Below, one piece after another: positions 57,901 through 64,000 of a DNA stretch of 64,000 nucleotides. The stretch is from Saprospiraceae bacterium. GTDB taxonomy: Bacteria; Bacteroidota; Bacteroidia; Chitinophagales; Saprospiraceae. Position 1 is the first letter of the stretch, and each line of letters starts with the position of its first letter. The stretch spans positions 434,001 through 498,000 of the forward strand of contig JADJPZ010000003.1 of NCBI GenBank assembly GCA_016713025.1, written 5' to 3'. The position numbers and the translations under genes were made by a program. The notes under the pieces were generated by a model, which was given only the letters and a program-made list of their open reading frames with translations, was not told the origin of the DNA and made no database searches.

Positions 57901-58440
57901 TATGGCCGCGACTACTTTGAGCCCGTTGCCCAGATCACCTATGAGTTGCATATCAAAGTTGGAATTGATCACGAGACTTTGACTATTACCAATGGATATT
58001 CCCCTTGAAAAACTTCCTCTGTAATCCAGGCCTTTGGAATCTACCAATGCATTTTTCCCGTCAGTTGGTTTGTACTCAAATACCTCTCCGATGGCTCTTT
58101 CCTGATATTTCAATTGAGAAGTGTCTATCATAAAAAATGGTTTGCCGATGTCAAAAGCAAATGTCCTATACCTGAAAGCAACACTTCGGTTAATAATACT
58201 TTTACATATGCTATCAGAAAAAATAATGGTATGATTGTCAATAACAAATTGAGATAGTGTATCTTCACCAATAGTAATCACCAAACTGTGGGGAAGAAGT
58301 GTAAAGTTGTCCAATTTTACAGAACAATCCTTGACCGTGAGCACTTTTAATTTCAATGGATTGCCTGTACTGTTCTGACCTGTTACAATCAAACAATATA
58401 ACATCAAAAACAATCCCAATAACCAAATTCTAATAACCAT
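54943..58440 (-). CDS. Large outer-membrane protein of unknown function
   Basis: A start at 58440 gives MVIRIWLLGLFLMLYCLIVT, a signal peptide. The mature protein, about 1,140 residues, opens with a domain containing GLDYRGSFSRGISIGNSQSL and SNFDMQLIGDLGNGLKVVAA, followed by EFDKVFIQVSKNKTSLTAGD and KLKGITLASTYNV. Long stretches of alternating hydrophobic residues (TINYEGRKTGISPVVNVGRA) and an end in aromatic/basic residues suggest a beta-barrel in the outer membrane. It has no TonB box or plug domain that can be recognised. It resembles uncharacterised barrels common in Bacteroidota. It is a single-gene unit convergent with the fucosidase gene. Confidence 0.65.
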   Translation of the reverse strand: MVIRIWLLGLFLMLYCLIVTGQNSTGNPLKLKVLTVKDCSVKLDNFTLLPHSLVITIGEDTLSQFVIDNHTIIFSDSICKSIINRSVAFRYRTFAFDIGKPFFMIDTSQLKYQERAIGEVFEYKPTDGKNALVDSKGLDYRGSFSRGISIGNSQSLVINSNFDMQLIGDLGNGLKVVAAISDENLPIQAQGNTQQLQEFDKVFIQVSKNKTSLTAGDYELRKPDSYFMNYFKKLKGITLASTYNVSDKTEAFSKGSFAISRGKFSRQSIPTKEGNQGPYRLQGNNGERFIIVLAGTERVFFNGILLTRGFDYDYVIDYNRAEIAFSPTRIIARDSRVIIDFEYTDINYLRSLYAAETSFKGERWKAGIQIYSEQDSKNVTGDQQLDSIDIRILESSGDDFAKSVRKSLRVVAPEEKTDLTRILYRGEADPIDPANLILYFTENLDSAKYTAVFSEVGVGKGDYVIDNTKNKNGRVYLYAGKGKGTYLPVIQLIPPEKKQLITANAAYKITNNTDVFAELALSNLDINRRSSLDNNDNTGLASNVRFSHSGRLDSAGIWNIKANLNHEYLHQHFNALNPYRPPEFSRDWNISLITSKAAENLLMSHVQLTGKSGLGLEYGYNRYEKGNLYAGTKHEGTIRYQVARFTARAFSNFLNSSSSFLDQATRFQRPNITASYKLFKNKSWTIGTEYDGESNTLKGFRTDTLKKASYAYNFLKGYIASDISKDFSIKVAYSSRNDYFAKTDQLQKASNAKELELAGKWLASAASDLSWSITGRDLSITDQGLLPNDKSKKTILGRLDYVFAAINQGIRSTTTYNTSSGQEPRIEYIFRKVENGQGDFFLINESENPNLSNVQDFRYDPTNPLSNYIRLSLTNNEFIRTNNLELNQSLTIDPSKFKTLKEGVKLSKTYKFLSRFSSLSNFRITKKQMDNIASPLTSYIDFSIRDTSLVAYNALNTNTIFFNKGNVKYDIQLGNRNNQNRIIQVSGREDRGLDELFLRTRFNLRNNTDFFLHIEKSYKTYQSEAFGDRNLKIDVIRIRPEVSIRPSQNMRVMAKYSFQKKNQTILTMDQANIHDITSEYTIRKANQYSLDMSLSYVSINFTGIANSPIEYDMLEGLKNGKNYLWNVVYTKRIAKNIDLTINYEGRKTGISPVVNVGRAQVKATF

Positions 58441-58570
58441 CAACAATAATACGAAAAACAAGGGCTAAAAATTACTCATTTTGGTTTGATTTCGGTTTAA
58501 AAATTTTAGAATTACAAATACTGATAATATTTTGAACCCAAAAAGTGGATAATATTAATTATAAAATTTA

Positions 58571-58578
58571 TATATTTG
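58571..58578 (+). promoter_or_regulatory. -7 promoter element of the amidohydrolase gene
   Basis: TATATTTG, full match to TAnnTTTG, 18 bases before the ATG at 58597. Confidence 0.45.
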
Positions 58579-58596
58579 ACCAACAAATAATTTAAA

Positions 58597-59940
58597 ATGA
58601 AAGTTGGAAGTTGCCTAATAGGGTTTATGGTTTTTATGTCGTTTTCAGTGTTTGCGCAAAAAAAAGCAATGGTAGGTGGAACACTTATCGATGGTTTTGG
58701 TGGTCAACCAATCCATAACAGTGTCATCCTCATTGATGGCGAAAAAATCACCGCCGTTGGTCATCAGGGCAATCTACAGGTGCCGGATGGATATCAGGTG
58801 ATTTCTACAGAAGGTATGTCAGTATTGCCCGGGCTTTGGGATATGCATGTGCACCTTATGATCAATGGTCACAGTAATTATACACACTGGGATTCTACTT
58901 ATATAGATAAATTTGAAAAAATCATCATGCCATCTTCTGCGCATCAATTGCTCATGGCTGGTATCACCAGTGCCAGAGACCTTGGTGCACCACTTGAAGC
59001 CAGTATCAATGTCAGAAACAGAATCAACAAAGGTGAAATACCTGGACCAACGATGTATATGTCGGGACCTTTTCTGCAGCATAAACCATACCCAGGCACC
59101 GAAAAATTCAGATGGGGTATCAATGGTGCCGCGGATGCTATCGCCAAAGTCAACAAACTCGCAGATGCCGGAGTGGATTGTATCAAACTCATAGATCATG
59201 ATGAGATGAAATATGAAGAAGTCAAAGCCATTGTAGATCAGGCACACAAGCGCAATCTCACTGTCATAGCACACAGCCACAGACCTGAAGAGATAAGGAT
59301 AGGACTGAAAGCCGGAGTAGATTGTTTTGAACATACTGGCTTAAGCTCAGCTCCCGAATATCCTGAAGACATACTTCAGCAAATCAAAGAAAGAACTGCT
59401 CAGATGAATAAAGGACCTCTTTACTGGACTCCTACGGTCGAAGGATTGTACAACTATGAATACGTCAGGGATAATCCTGAAAAATTAGACAATGATTGTT
59501 GGCACCTTGGATTACCAAAAGATATTATCGACGATATCGAATCTTCCATCAGATATCCCGGTCGTATGCCATATTTTCAGCTCACTCCCATCAGGAAACC
59601 CACACTTGAGAAAAAAGTGAAACAACTAAAAGATGCCGGAGTCGTGCTTTTGATTGGCACAGATAGTGGCATACCTATGAAATTTCACTGCCAAAGCACA
59701 TGGAACGAACTCGATGTCTGGGTCAACGAGTTTAAAATGGATGCTAACTACGCCATTAAGGCTGCTACATATTGGCCTGCCAAAATGATGGGTGTAGATG
59801 ACAGGTATGGCACCATCAGCGAAGGCAAATACGCAGACATTATTACGGTCAAAGGCGATGTACTCAGATATGTTTCACTACTACAAAATGTGGACATGGT
59901 CATGAAACATGGGAAAGTAGTCAAAGGTATTATGCCGTGA
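58597..59940 (+). CDS. Secreted amidohydrolase (imidazolonepropionase-like)
   Basis: The 447-residue protein has a signal peptide (MKVGSCLIGFMVFMSFSVFA). The metal-dependent amidohydrolase fold shows GLWDMHVHLM with the His-x-His pair near residue 83, DCIKLIDHDE with the bridging Lys, TVIAHSHRPEEI and CFEHTG with the further His, and LIGTDSGIP with the catalytic Asp near 352. The end GTISEGKYADIITVKGDVLR is the usual composite domain. Members cleave cyclic amides or dipeptides; the export signal suggests a role on peptides outside the cytoplasm. The substrate cannot be named. Confidence 0.85.
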   Translation: MKVGSCLIGFMVFMSFSVFAQKKAMVGGTLIDGFGGQPIHNSVILIDGEKITAVGHQGNLQVPDGYQVISTEGMSVLPGLWDMHVHLMINGHSNYTHWDSTYIDKFEKIIMPSSAHQLLMAGITSARDLGAPLEASINVRNRINKGEIPGPTMYMSGPFLQHKPYPGTEKFRWGINGAADAIAKVNKLADAGVDCIKLIDHDEMKYEEVKAIVDQAHKRNLTVIAHSHRPEEIRIGLKAGVDCFEHTGLSSAPEYPEDILQQIKERTAQMNKGPLYWTPTVEGLYNYEYVRDNPEKLDNDCWHLGLPKDIIDDIESSIRYPGRMPYFQLTPIRKPTLEKKVKQLKDAGVVLLIGTDSGIPMKFHCQSTWNELDVWVNEFKMDANYAIKAATYWPAKMMGVDDRYGTISEGKYADIITVKGDVLRYVSLLQNVDMVMKHGKVVKGIMP

Positions 59941-59951
59941 TATCCTAATGA

Positions 59952-60152
59952 TCAATCGCCTTCTTCCAGCATAAAAATTTCATTGACTGATTTTCCAAAG
60001 TACCCTGAAAGTTTTAACGCCAGCAGCGTTGACGGAACGTATTTTCCTGCTTCAATCGAATTGATGGCCTGTCTTGATACCCCTATGGTTTTGGCAAGCT
60101 CATCCTGAGTAATATTTTTTATGGCTCTTTCTACTCTTAGATTATTTTTCAT
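59952..60152 (-). CDS. XRE-family transcriptional regulator
   Basis: The 66-residue protein is almost only a helix-turn-helix: VERAIKNITQDELAKTIGVS followed by RQAINSIEAGKYVPSTLLAL, then a short dimer helix (LSGYFGKSVNEIFMLEEGD). It overlaps the upstream membrane-protein gene by 11 bases, so the pair is cotranscribed. Such small XRE/membrane pairs usually repress their own operon. Three phased repeats upstream at 60676-60737 are candidate binding sites. Confidence 0.88.
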   Translation of the reverse strand: MKNNLRVERAIKNITQDELAKTIGVSRQAINSIEAGKYVPSTLLALKLSGYFGKSVNEIFMLEEGD

Positions 60153-60633
60153 AGCTCATTTGTTTGCGTTCTTGATACAATTTAAAGTTGAATCTGCAAA
60201 TAAAAATTATCAATATGGTAAACATATTGAATATCATGATATACAGAAACTCAGCGCCAAAAATAAATAGAAAACAAAAGATAAGAATAAAATAATTGAT
60301 GTAAGTAGCCCAAAGCAGTGAATCCATCCTTGTTCTCCATATGAATTCGTCTTCGATTTTTTCTCTGGAAAAAGCAACCATCATTAACGAAATCAGACAC
60401 ATAACACCAGCAATAGTTTGGGTGTAATTCCCTGTAATGAATTTAAAAAAACCAATGTCCCCTTTATTGAATAATTTTAATCCATCGCTGGCATAGATAG
60501 TGAAAACTTTACTTCCCAACCAGTTTAACTCAAAATCAAAAAACAGAACAAATACACCGAGAATAAACGATGGAAAAAACAATACCCAACCAATTTTTTT
60601 ACAGAAATTGGGCAATAACAAATTTGTGTTCAT
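60142..60633 (-). CDS. Integral membrane protein paired with XRE regulator
   Basis: The 163-residue protein has about four hydrophobic helices (IGWVLFFPSFILGVFVLFF; TIAGVMCLISLMMVAF; YINYFILIFCFLFIFGAEFL; IMIFNMFTILIIFICRF). No known family motif was recognised. It lies ahead of, and overlaps, the XRE gene in one operon. It may signal to the regulator or be its target. It acts in the inner membrane. Confidence 0.7.
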   Translation of the reverse strand: MNTNLLLPNFCKKIGWVLFFPSFILGVFVLFFDFELNWLGSKVFTIYASDGLKLFNKGDIGFFKFITGNYTQTIAGVMCLISLMMVAFSREKIEDEFIWRTRMDSLLWATYINYFILIFCFLFIFGAEFLYIMIFNMFTILIIFICRFNFKLYQERKQMSYEK

Positions 60634-60675
60634 AATACATTTTTTTAGATGATGAAATGAAACACAAATATATAC

Positions 60676-60737
60676 TATAATTTACATTATGTCAAGTATA
60701 ATTTACAAAATATTTATAATAAAATACATTTTGTCAA
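60676..60737. promoter_or_regulatory. Three 21-base-phased repeats, candidate operator
   Basis: Repeats start at 60676, 60697 and 60718, two helix turns apart. The first is TATAATTTACATTATGTCAA; the second shares TATAATTTACA; the third shares TACAT and TTGTCAA with the first. They lie 43-104 bases before the membrane-protein ATG at 60633. They probably bind the XRE regulator side by side. Confidence 0.5.
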
Positions 60738-60773
60738 TTATCAAACATTATTGAATTGTCAAAATATCTATTG

Positions 60774-62849
60774 TTAGTCATACTCTTCAACCGGCAGTTC
60801 CTCCATTTTTTCACCAAAAACAAAATGATTGAACCACTGCCAGTTGTGCCAGATAGCTGCCAGTCTTTCTTTGGGCTTATTGATACCATGCCCAAATCCT
60901 TTGTACACTATTAGTTTTGAAGGTATATTCCTGTCCTGTAGTCCACGATACAATTCATAGGCATTGGGTATAGGTACTCTTCGATCGAATTCTCCATGCT
61001 GAATCAATGTTGGCGTAGATGCTTTATTGATGTTTGTCATGGGTGAAGTTTTCAAATATACATTCATGTCAGACCAGGGTGTGGCTTGCAGATATTGCCT
61101 TGTAAACGGAGTGATGTCAGTGTTTACATAGTAAGTGACCCAGTTGGATATACCTGCGCCGACTGAAATGGCTTTGAATCGGTTGGTATTGGTAGTAAGA
61201 AAAGCGGAAATGTAGCCGCCCTGACTCCAGCCCATACATCCCATTCTGGAGGTATCAATCATACCTTTGCTATTGAGGTGGTCAATCCCACTCATAACAT
61301 CCCACATGTCTCCTACACCCAGATTTCGAACGTTGAGAGATCTGAATTTTTCTCCGTAACCTGCGCTGCCTCTATAGTTGACTCTGAGTACAAGTGCTCC
61401 TTTTTCACACCACTGACTGATAGGGTACACACCTCCGGGAGTTGGCTCCGGTCTGTCGATGCCTGTGGGACCCCCATGGATCACCATCAAAAGAGGATAT
61501 TTCTTTTTAGAGTCATAGTCTCCAGGCTTAATCAATACTCCTTCAATTTCAGCACCGTCTTTGCTTTTCCAGCTGATGATCTCACTCTTTGGCACTTTCC
61601 AGTCTTTGATTTGAGCAGTCATATTTGTAACAGTTATTAACTTTTCTGATTTTTTTCCATACCATATTTCATTGAGCTGGTCGAAATTCCGTCCACTGAT
61701 TGCTATCAGACTACCGTCTTTACTTGAAGATACTGTTCCCGGCAGATCCATACCGGTCTCCAACTCTTGGGTGGTATCAGACATTGGGTCATATATGAAT
61801 ACTTTATTTTTCATCTTCACATTTCTCCCATAGATGATACCTGATGGATTCCAGTCATAAATCGACTTATTTTCATCAACATTAGTAAGAATTTCCTTTG
61901 ATTTACCTTCTTCCAGATTAAAGATAAATACTCTATTATTTTTGTAATAATGCGATATGGTATCATTTAATGTACTTGTATAAAGCACAGATTTCCCGTC
62001 AGGGCTCCAATTCTGGAAAAAGTCGCCTCCCATATTTTTAATAATAGTCTTTACTTCTTTATTTCCGATGTTTAATATAGCAATATCAGAGTGGATGGAA
62101 GCATTGATCAAAGGATTGGGCTGACGGTTGAAAGCGATTTGTTTGCCATCGGGGCTCCAGTCAAAGCCGGATACAGTAAAATCACCTTCGGTCAATCGCA
62201 TTGCTTTGGGCATGTTGAAGCATGGTGTTGTTTTATTGGATCTAAGGCTGTCAGATTTTGAATTATAGCAAGGCAATAACCCCGCATTTAGTACAGAGTC
62301 CAGATTGAAATTTAAAACCCAAAGATGACTCAATTTATATTCTTCACCTTCGATACTAAAAGCACCATATCTGGACAGCATTCCTTTATCCTTTTTTGAA
62401 TCAGATTCTGTTTTTGTAAATGCAAATTTGTCTCCATTAGGATTCCATTTGTATGATGTTATTCCATTCTCTTCATCTGTAATCGGAAATGCCTCTCCTC
62501 CATCCACAGAAATCAGAAATAACTGGTTTTTATTGCCTCGGTCTGCAAGAAAACTCACCCATCTGCTATCCGGGCTAAATGATCCTGCACTGCTACTGCC
62601 TTTTGTTGTTCTGGTCAGTTGAAACGGTTGCTGGCCATTTCTGCTCAACCATATCTCGGTATCATAGCTATTGTCACTCCAATTGGTACTGGTGACATTA
62701 TAAATAACGTTTTTTCCATCGGGAGATATTATTGTACCTCCTGCTTGCTTGAGACTGATCCATTTTTCAAATGGAACAGATACATTCAACTGAGCAAATG
62801 TCGTGAGCGTGGTGACTAGAAAAAAAACGGGAATACAAATACTTTTCAT
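60774..62849 (-). CDS. S9-family serine peptidase (prolyl oligopeptidase type), secreted
   Basis: The 691-residue protein has a signal peptide (MKSICIPVFFLVTTLTTFAQ). Residues about 30-420 form a WD/propeller-like domain with repeated SPDGK motifs (ISPDGKNVIYNV, WSPDGKQIAF, WSPDGKSVLYTS). The C-terminal hydrolase has GWSQGGYISAF with the nucleophile Ser near 541, QHGEFDRRVPI with Asp near 621 and GFGHGINKP with His near 650. It cuts short peptides, often dipeptidyl from the N-terminus, in the periplasm. A second, related gene begins divergently at 63351. Confidence 0.92.
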   Translation of the reverse strand: MKSICIPVFFLVTTLTTFAQLNVSVPFEKWISLKQAGGTIISPDGKNVIYNVTSTNWSDNSYDTEIWLSRNGQQPFQLTRTTKGSSSAGSFSPDSRWVSFLADRGNKNQLFLISVDGGEAFPITDEENGITSYKWNPNGDKFAFTKTESDSKKDKGMLSRYGAFSIEGEEYKLSHLWVLNFNLDSVLNAGLLPCYNSKSDSLRSNKTTPCFNMPKAMRLTEGDFTVSGFDWSPDGKQIAFNRQPNPLINASIHSDIAILNIGNKEVKTIIKNMGGDFFQNWSPDGKSVLYTSTLNDTISHYYKNNRVFIFNLEEGKSKEILTNVDENKSIYDWNPSGIIYGRNVKMKNKVFIYDPMSDTTQELETGMDLPGTVSSSKDGSLIAISGRNFDQLNEIWYGKKSEKLITVTNMTAQIKDWKVPKSEIISWKSKDGAEIEGVLIKPGDYDSKKKYPLLMVIHGGPTGIDRPEPTPGGVYPISQWCEKGALVLRVNYRGSAGYGEKFRSLNVRNLGVGDMWDVMSGIDHLNSKGMIDTSRMGCMGWSQGGYISAFLTTNTNRFKAISVGAGISNWVTYYVNTDITPFTRQYLQATPWSDMNVYLKTSPMTNINKASTPTLIQHGEFDRRVPIPNAYELYRGLQDRNIPSKLIVYKGFGHGINKPKERLAAIWHNWQWFNHFVFGEKMEELPVEEYD

Positions 62850-63042
62850 TTTTGAAGTTATTATTTATCAGCAAATATGGGTCATTTAAAAATAATTTTA
62901 TCAAAACTTTATATCAAAAATGACCAAAAAATCCAAAACATATTTAACTAATGAATTTATACTCATGCCTTGAGAATTAAAATATGATGCCAAAATCCAA
63001 ATTTAAACAAAATCTAAAGCATAACGAGCTCTATAATTCTAA

Positions 63043-63170
63043 AGTGCATATAACAAAATAGAAGTGAATGCCTCCGTTTAAGAATTTCGCAGCTTACTTG
63101 TCATTCGTAAGAAACAAGCCGTATGTATCCCAAAATTGCACTATACTATATAGTTTTCAGTACTAAATTA
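63043..63170 (+). pseudogene. Gene remnant, related to the one at 12000-12120
   Basis: The plus strand encodes YNKIEVNAS, a stop, then VIRKKQAVCIPKLHY. It matches YYKIEVNAF and VLRKKQA encoded on the minus strand at 12000-12120 with the same spacing. The base sequences share TTCGTAAGAAACAAGCC. The parent family is unknown. Confidence 0.4.
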
Positions 63171-63278
63171 ATGATCCCTGTCGAAGAAGTATAAACCTGA
63201 AATGGCGATTTCTGATCAATTTTCTATTTTGAACGAAAATATGTACATCCTAAAAAGACAATAAAGTCTAAGGGTTTC

Positions 63279-63286
63279 TATATTTG
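63279..63286 (+). promoter_or_regulatory. -7 promoter element of the second S9 peptidase gene
   Basis: TATATTTG, full match to TAnnTTTG, 64 bases before the ATG at 63351. Confidence 0.4.
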
Positions 63287-63350
63287 CAGTAGACTGTCAA
63301 ATCGCTTTTCACACATGTTTATAAAAATAAAAAATAAAAACCAAAAACTT

Positions 63351-64000
63351 ATGAGAGCAAGTTTTTTTTCATCTATTTTGATTCTTTTCTTTGTCAATAT
63401 CTCATTTCAGATTTTATCCGGGCAGGAGCCTGCTAAAAAACAAGCCATGACCCCGGAGCTGCTTTGGAAGGTACAGAGGGTTTCAGGTACAGGAATATCC
63501 AAAGATGGTAAAAATGTTATTTTCAGAGTGAGTACTCCTTCGGTCGAAGATAATAAATTCAGTTCAAAGACATATACAGTCCCGGTGAGCGGAGGCCAAG
63601 CAGCGGAAATCAATCTAACCAATGCAGGTTTGAGCGATAAAAATATTTCTCCCGATGGAAAATTTAAGATTACCCACAAGCCCGTCAAGGTTGAGCCTGT
63701 ACACGGATATGACTTTCATCCTGAACTGAAAAAGTCCACAGCACAAATATACACAGCACTGGATTACAGACACTGGGATACCTGGAATTATGGCGAATTC
63801 AATCATGTGATATTCGGACCGGTCGATGCACCCGACTCTACTTACACAGATATCATGAAAGGGGAAGCTTATCATAGCCCTCAAAAACCATTTGGTGGTG
63901 ATGAAGACTATATCTGGAGCCCTGACAATAAAAGTATCATTTACGTAAGCAAAAAACTTTCGGGTACAAAAGCTGCACAAAGCACCAACACTGACATCTA
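63351..64000 (+). CDS. S9-family serine peptidase, N-terminal part (runs off window)
   Basis: The ATG at 63351 starts MRASFFSSILILFFVNISFQ, a signal peptide ending near LSGQE. The frame is open to base 64000, about 216 codons. The visible part is the start of a propeller domain with the SPDGK-type repeats ISKDGKNVIFRVS, ISPDGKFKIT and WSPDNKSIIYVS. The opening (PELLWKVQRVSGTGISKDGK) and these repeats resemble S9 peptidases of the phylum, as in the divergent neighbour; the catalytic domain lies beyond the window, so the assignment rests on the propeller only. Confidence 0.75.
   Translation, partial: MRASFFSSILILFFVNISFQILSGQEPAKKQAMTPELLWKVQRVSGTGISKDGKNVIFRVSTPSVEDNKFSSKTYTVPVSGGQAAEINLTNAGLSDKNISPDGKFKITHKPVKVEPVHGYDFHPELKKSTAQIYTALDYRHWDTWNYGEFNHVIFGPVDAPDSTYTDIMKGEAYHSPQKPFGGDEDYIWSPDNKSIIYVSKKLSGTKAAQSTNTDI

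Larger units (their letters stand above)
62850..63350. other. Divergent spacer with gene remnant and promoter
   Basis: Holds the remnant at 63043-63170 related to the one at 12000-12120 and, at 63279-63286, TATATTTG as the -7 element of the next gene. Nothing else is supported. Confidence 0.5.

Overview
The window looks like a chromosomal segment of an environmental member of the Bacteroidota, probably Saprospiria- or Chitinophagia-like. The evidence is an AT-rich genome, many start-proximal TAnnTTTG (-7) promoter motifs typical of the phylum, weak Shine-Dalgarno use, a type IX secretion C-terminal sorting domain, DUF4249 and DUF6702 families, a FecR/ECF pair, a NagB-PIG-L fusion, and GH92, GH20 and GH29 glycosidases. 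No rRNA, tRNA, CRISPR array or SusC/SusD pair was found.

Left part (1-18.6 kb). A very large secreted surface protein on the minus strand is split by two one-base lesions in A/T runs and leaves the window at base 1. A minus-strand molybdenum hydroxylase operon follows: iorA-like, iorB-like, XdhC and an MFS carrier. Next come an O-methyltransferase/EamA pair, a secreted protein of unknown function, and an IS66-type element with matching 15-bp inverted ends and an 8-bp target duplication. The element sits just upstream of prs and rplY, which end at a clear terminator.

Middle (18.6-37.2 kb). This holds a secreted GH92 mannosidase, an Rpn-type nuclease pseudogene with three in-frame TAA codons, a GH13 amylase lipoprotein, yidD with a DUF6702 gene, dnaK, a DUF4249 lipoprotein, an NtrY-like sensor kinase, an ECF sigma/FecR pair, a toxin-antitoxin locus with a broken toxin, and aspS.

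Right part (37.5-64 kb). An amino-sugar locus contains two GHL10 glycosidase-like proteins, a NagB-PIG-L fusion, a secreted GH20, an AmpG-like permease paired with a GH20 that has no signal peptide, a sorted T9SS protein, a CBM9-like protein and a GH29 fucosidase. Together these suggest outside cleavage of GlcNAc-containing glycans (possibly peptidoglycan strands), uptake of short oligosaccharides, cytoplasmic cleavage and deamination. The rest is a large outer-membrane protein, an amidohydrolase, an XRE regulator/membrane-protein pair preceded by three 21-bp-phased repeats, and two S9 peptidases, the second cut by the window edge.

Dispersed repeats and gene remnants lie between genes at 11.8-12.1, 21.2-22.5, 34.7, 43.1-43.7 and 63.0 kb.
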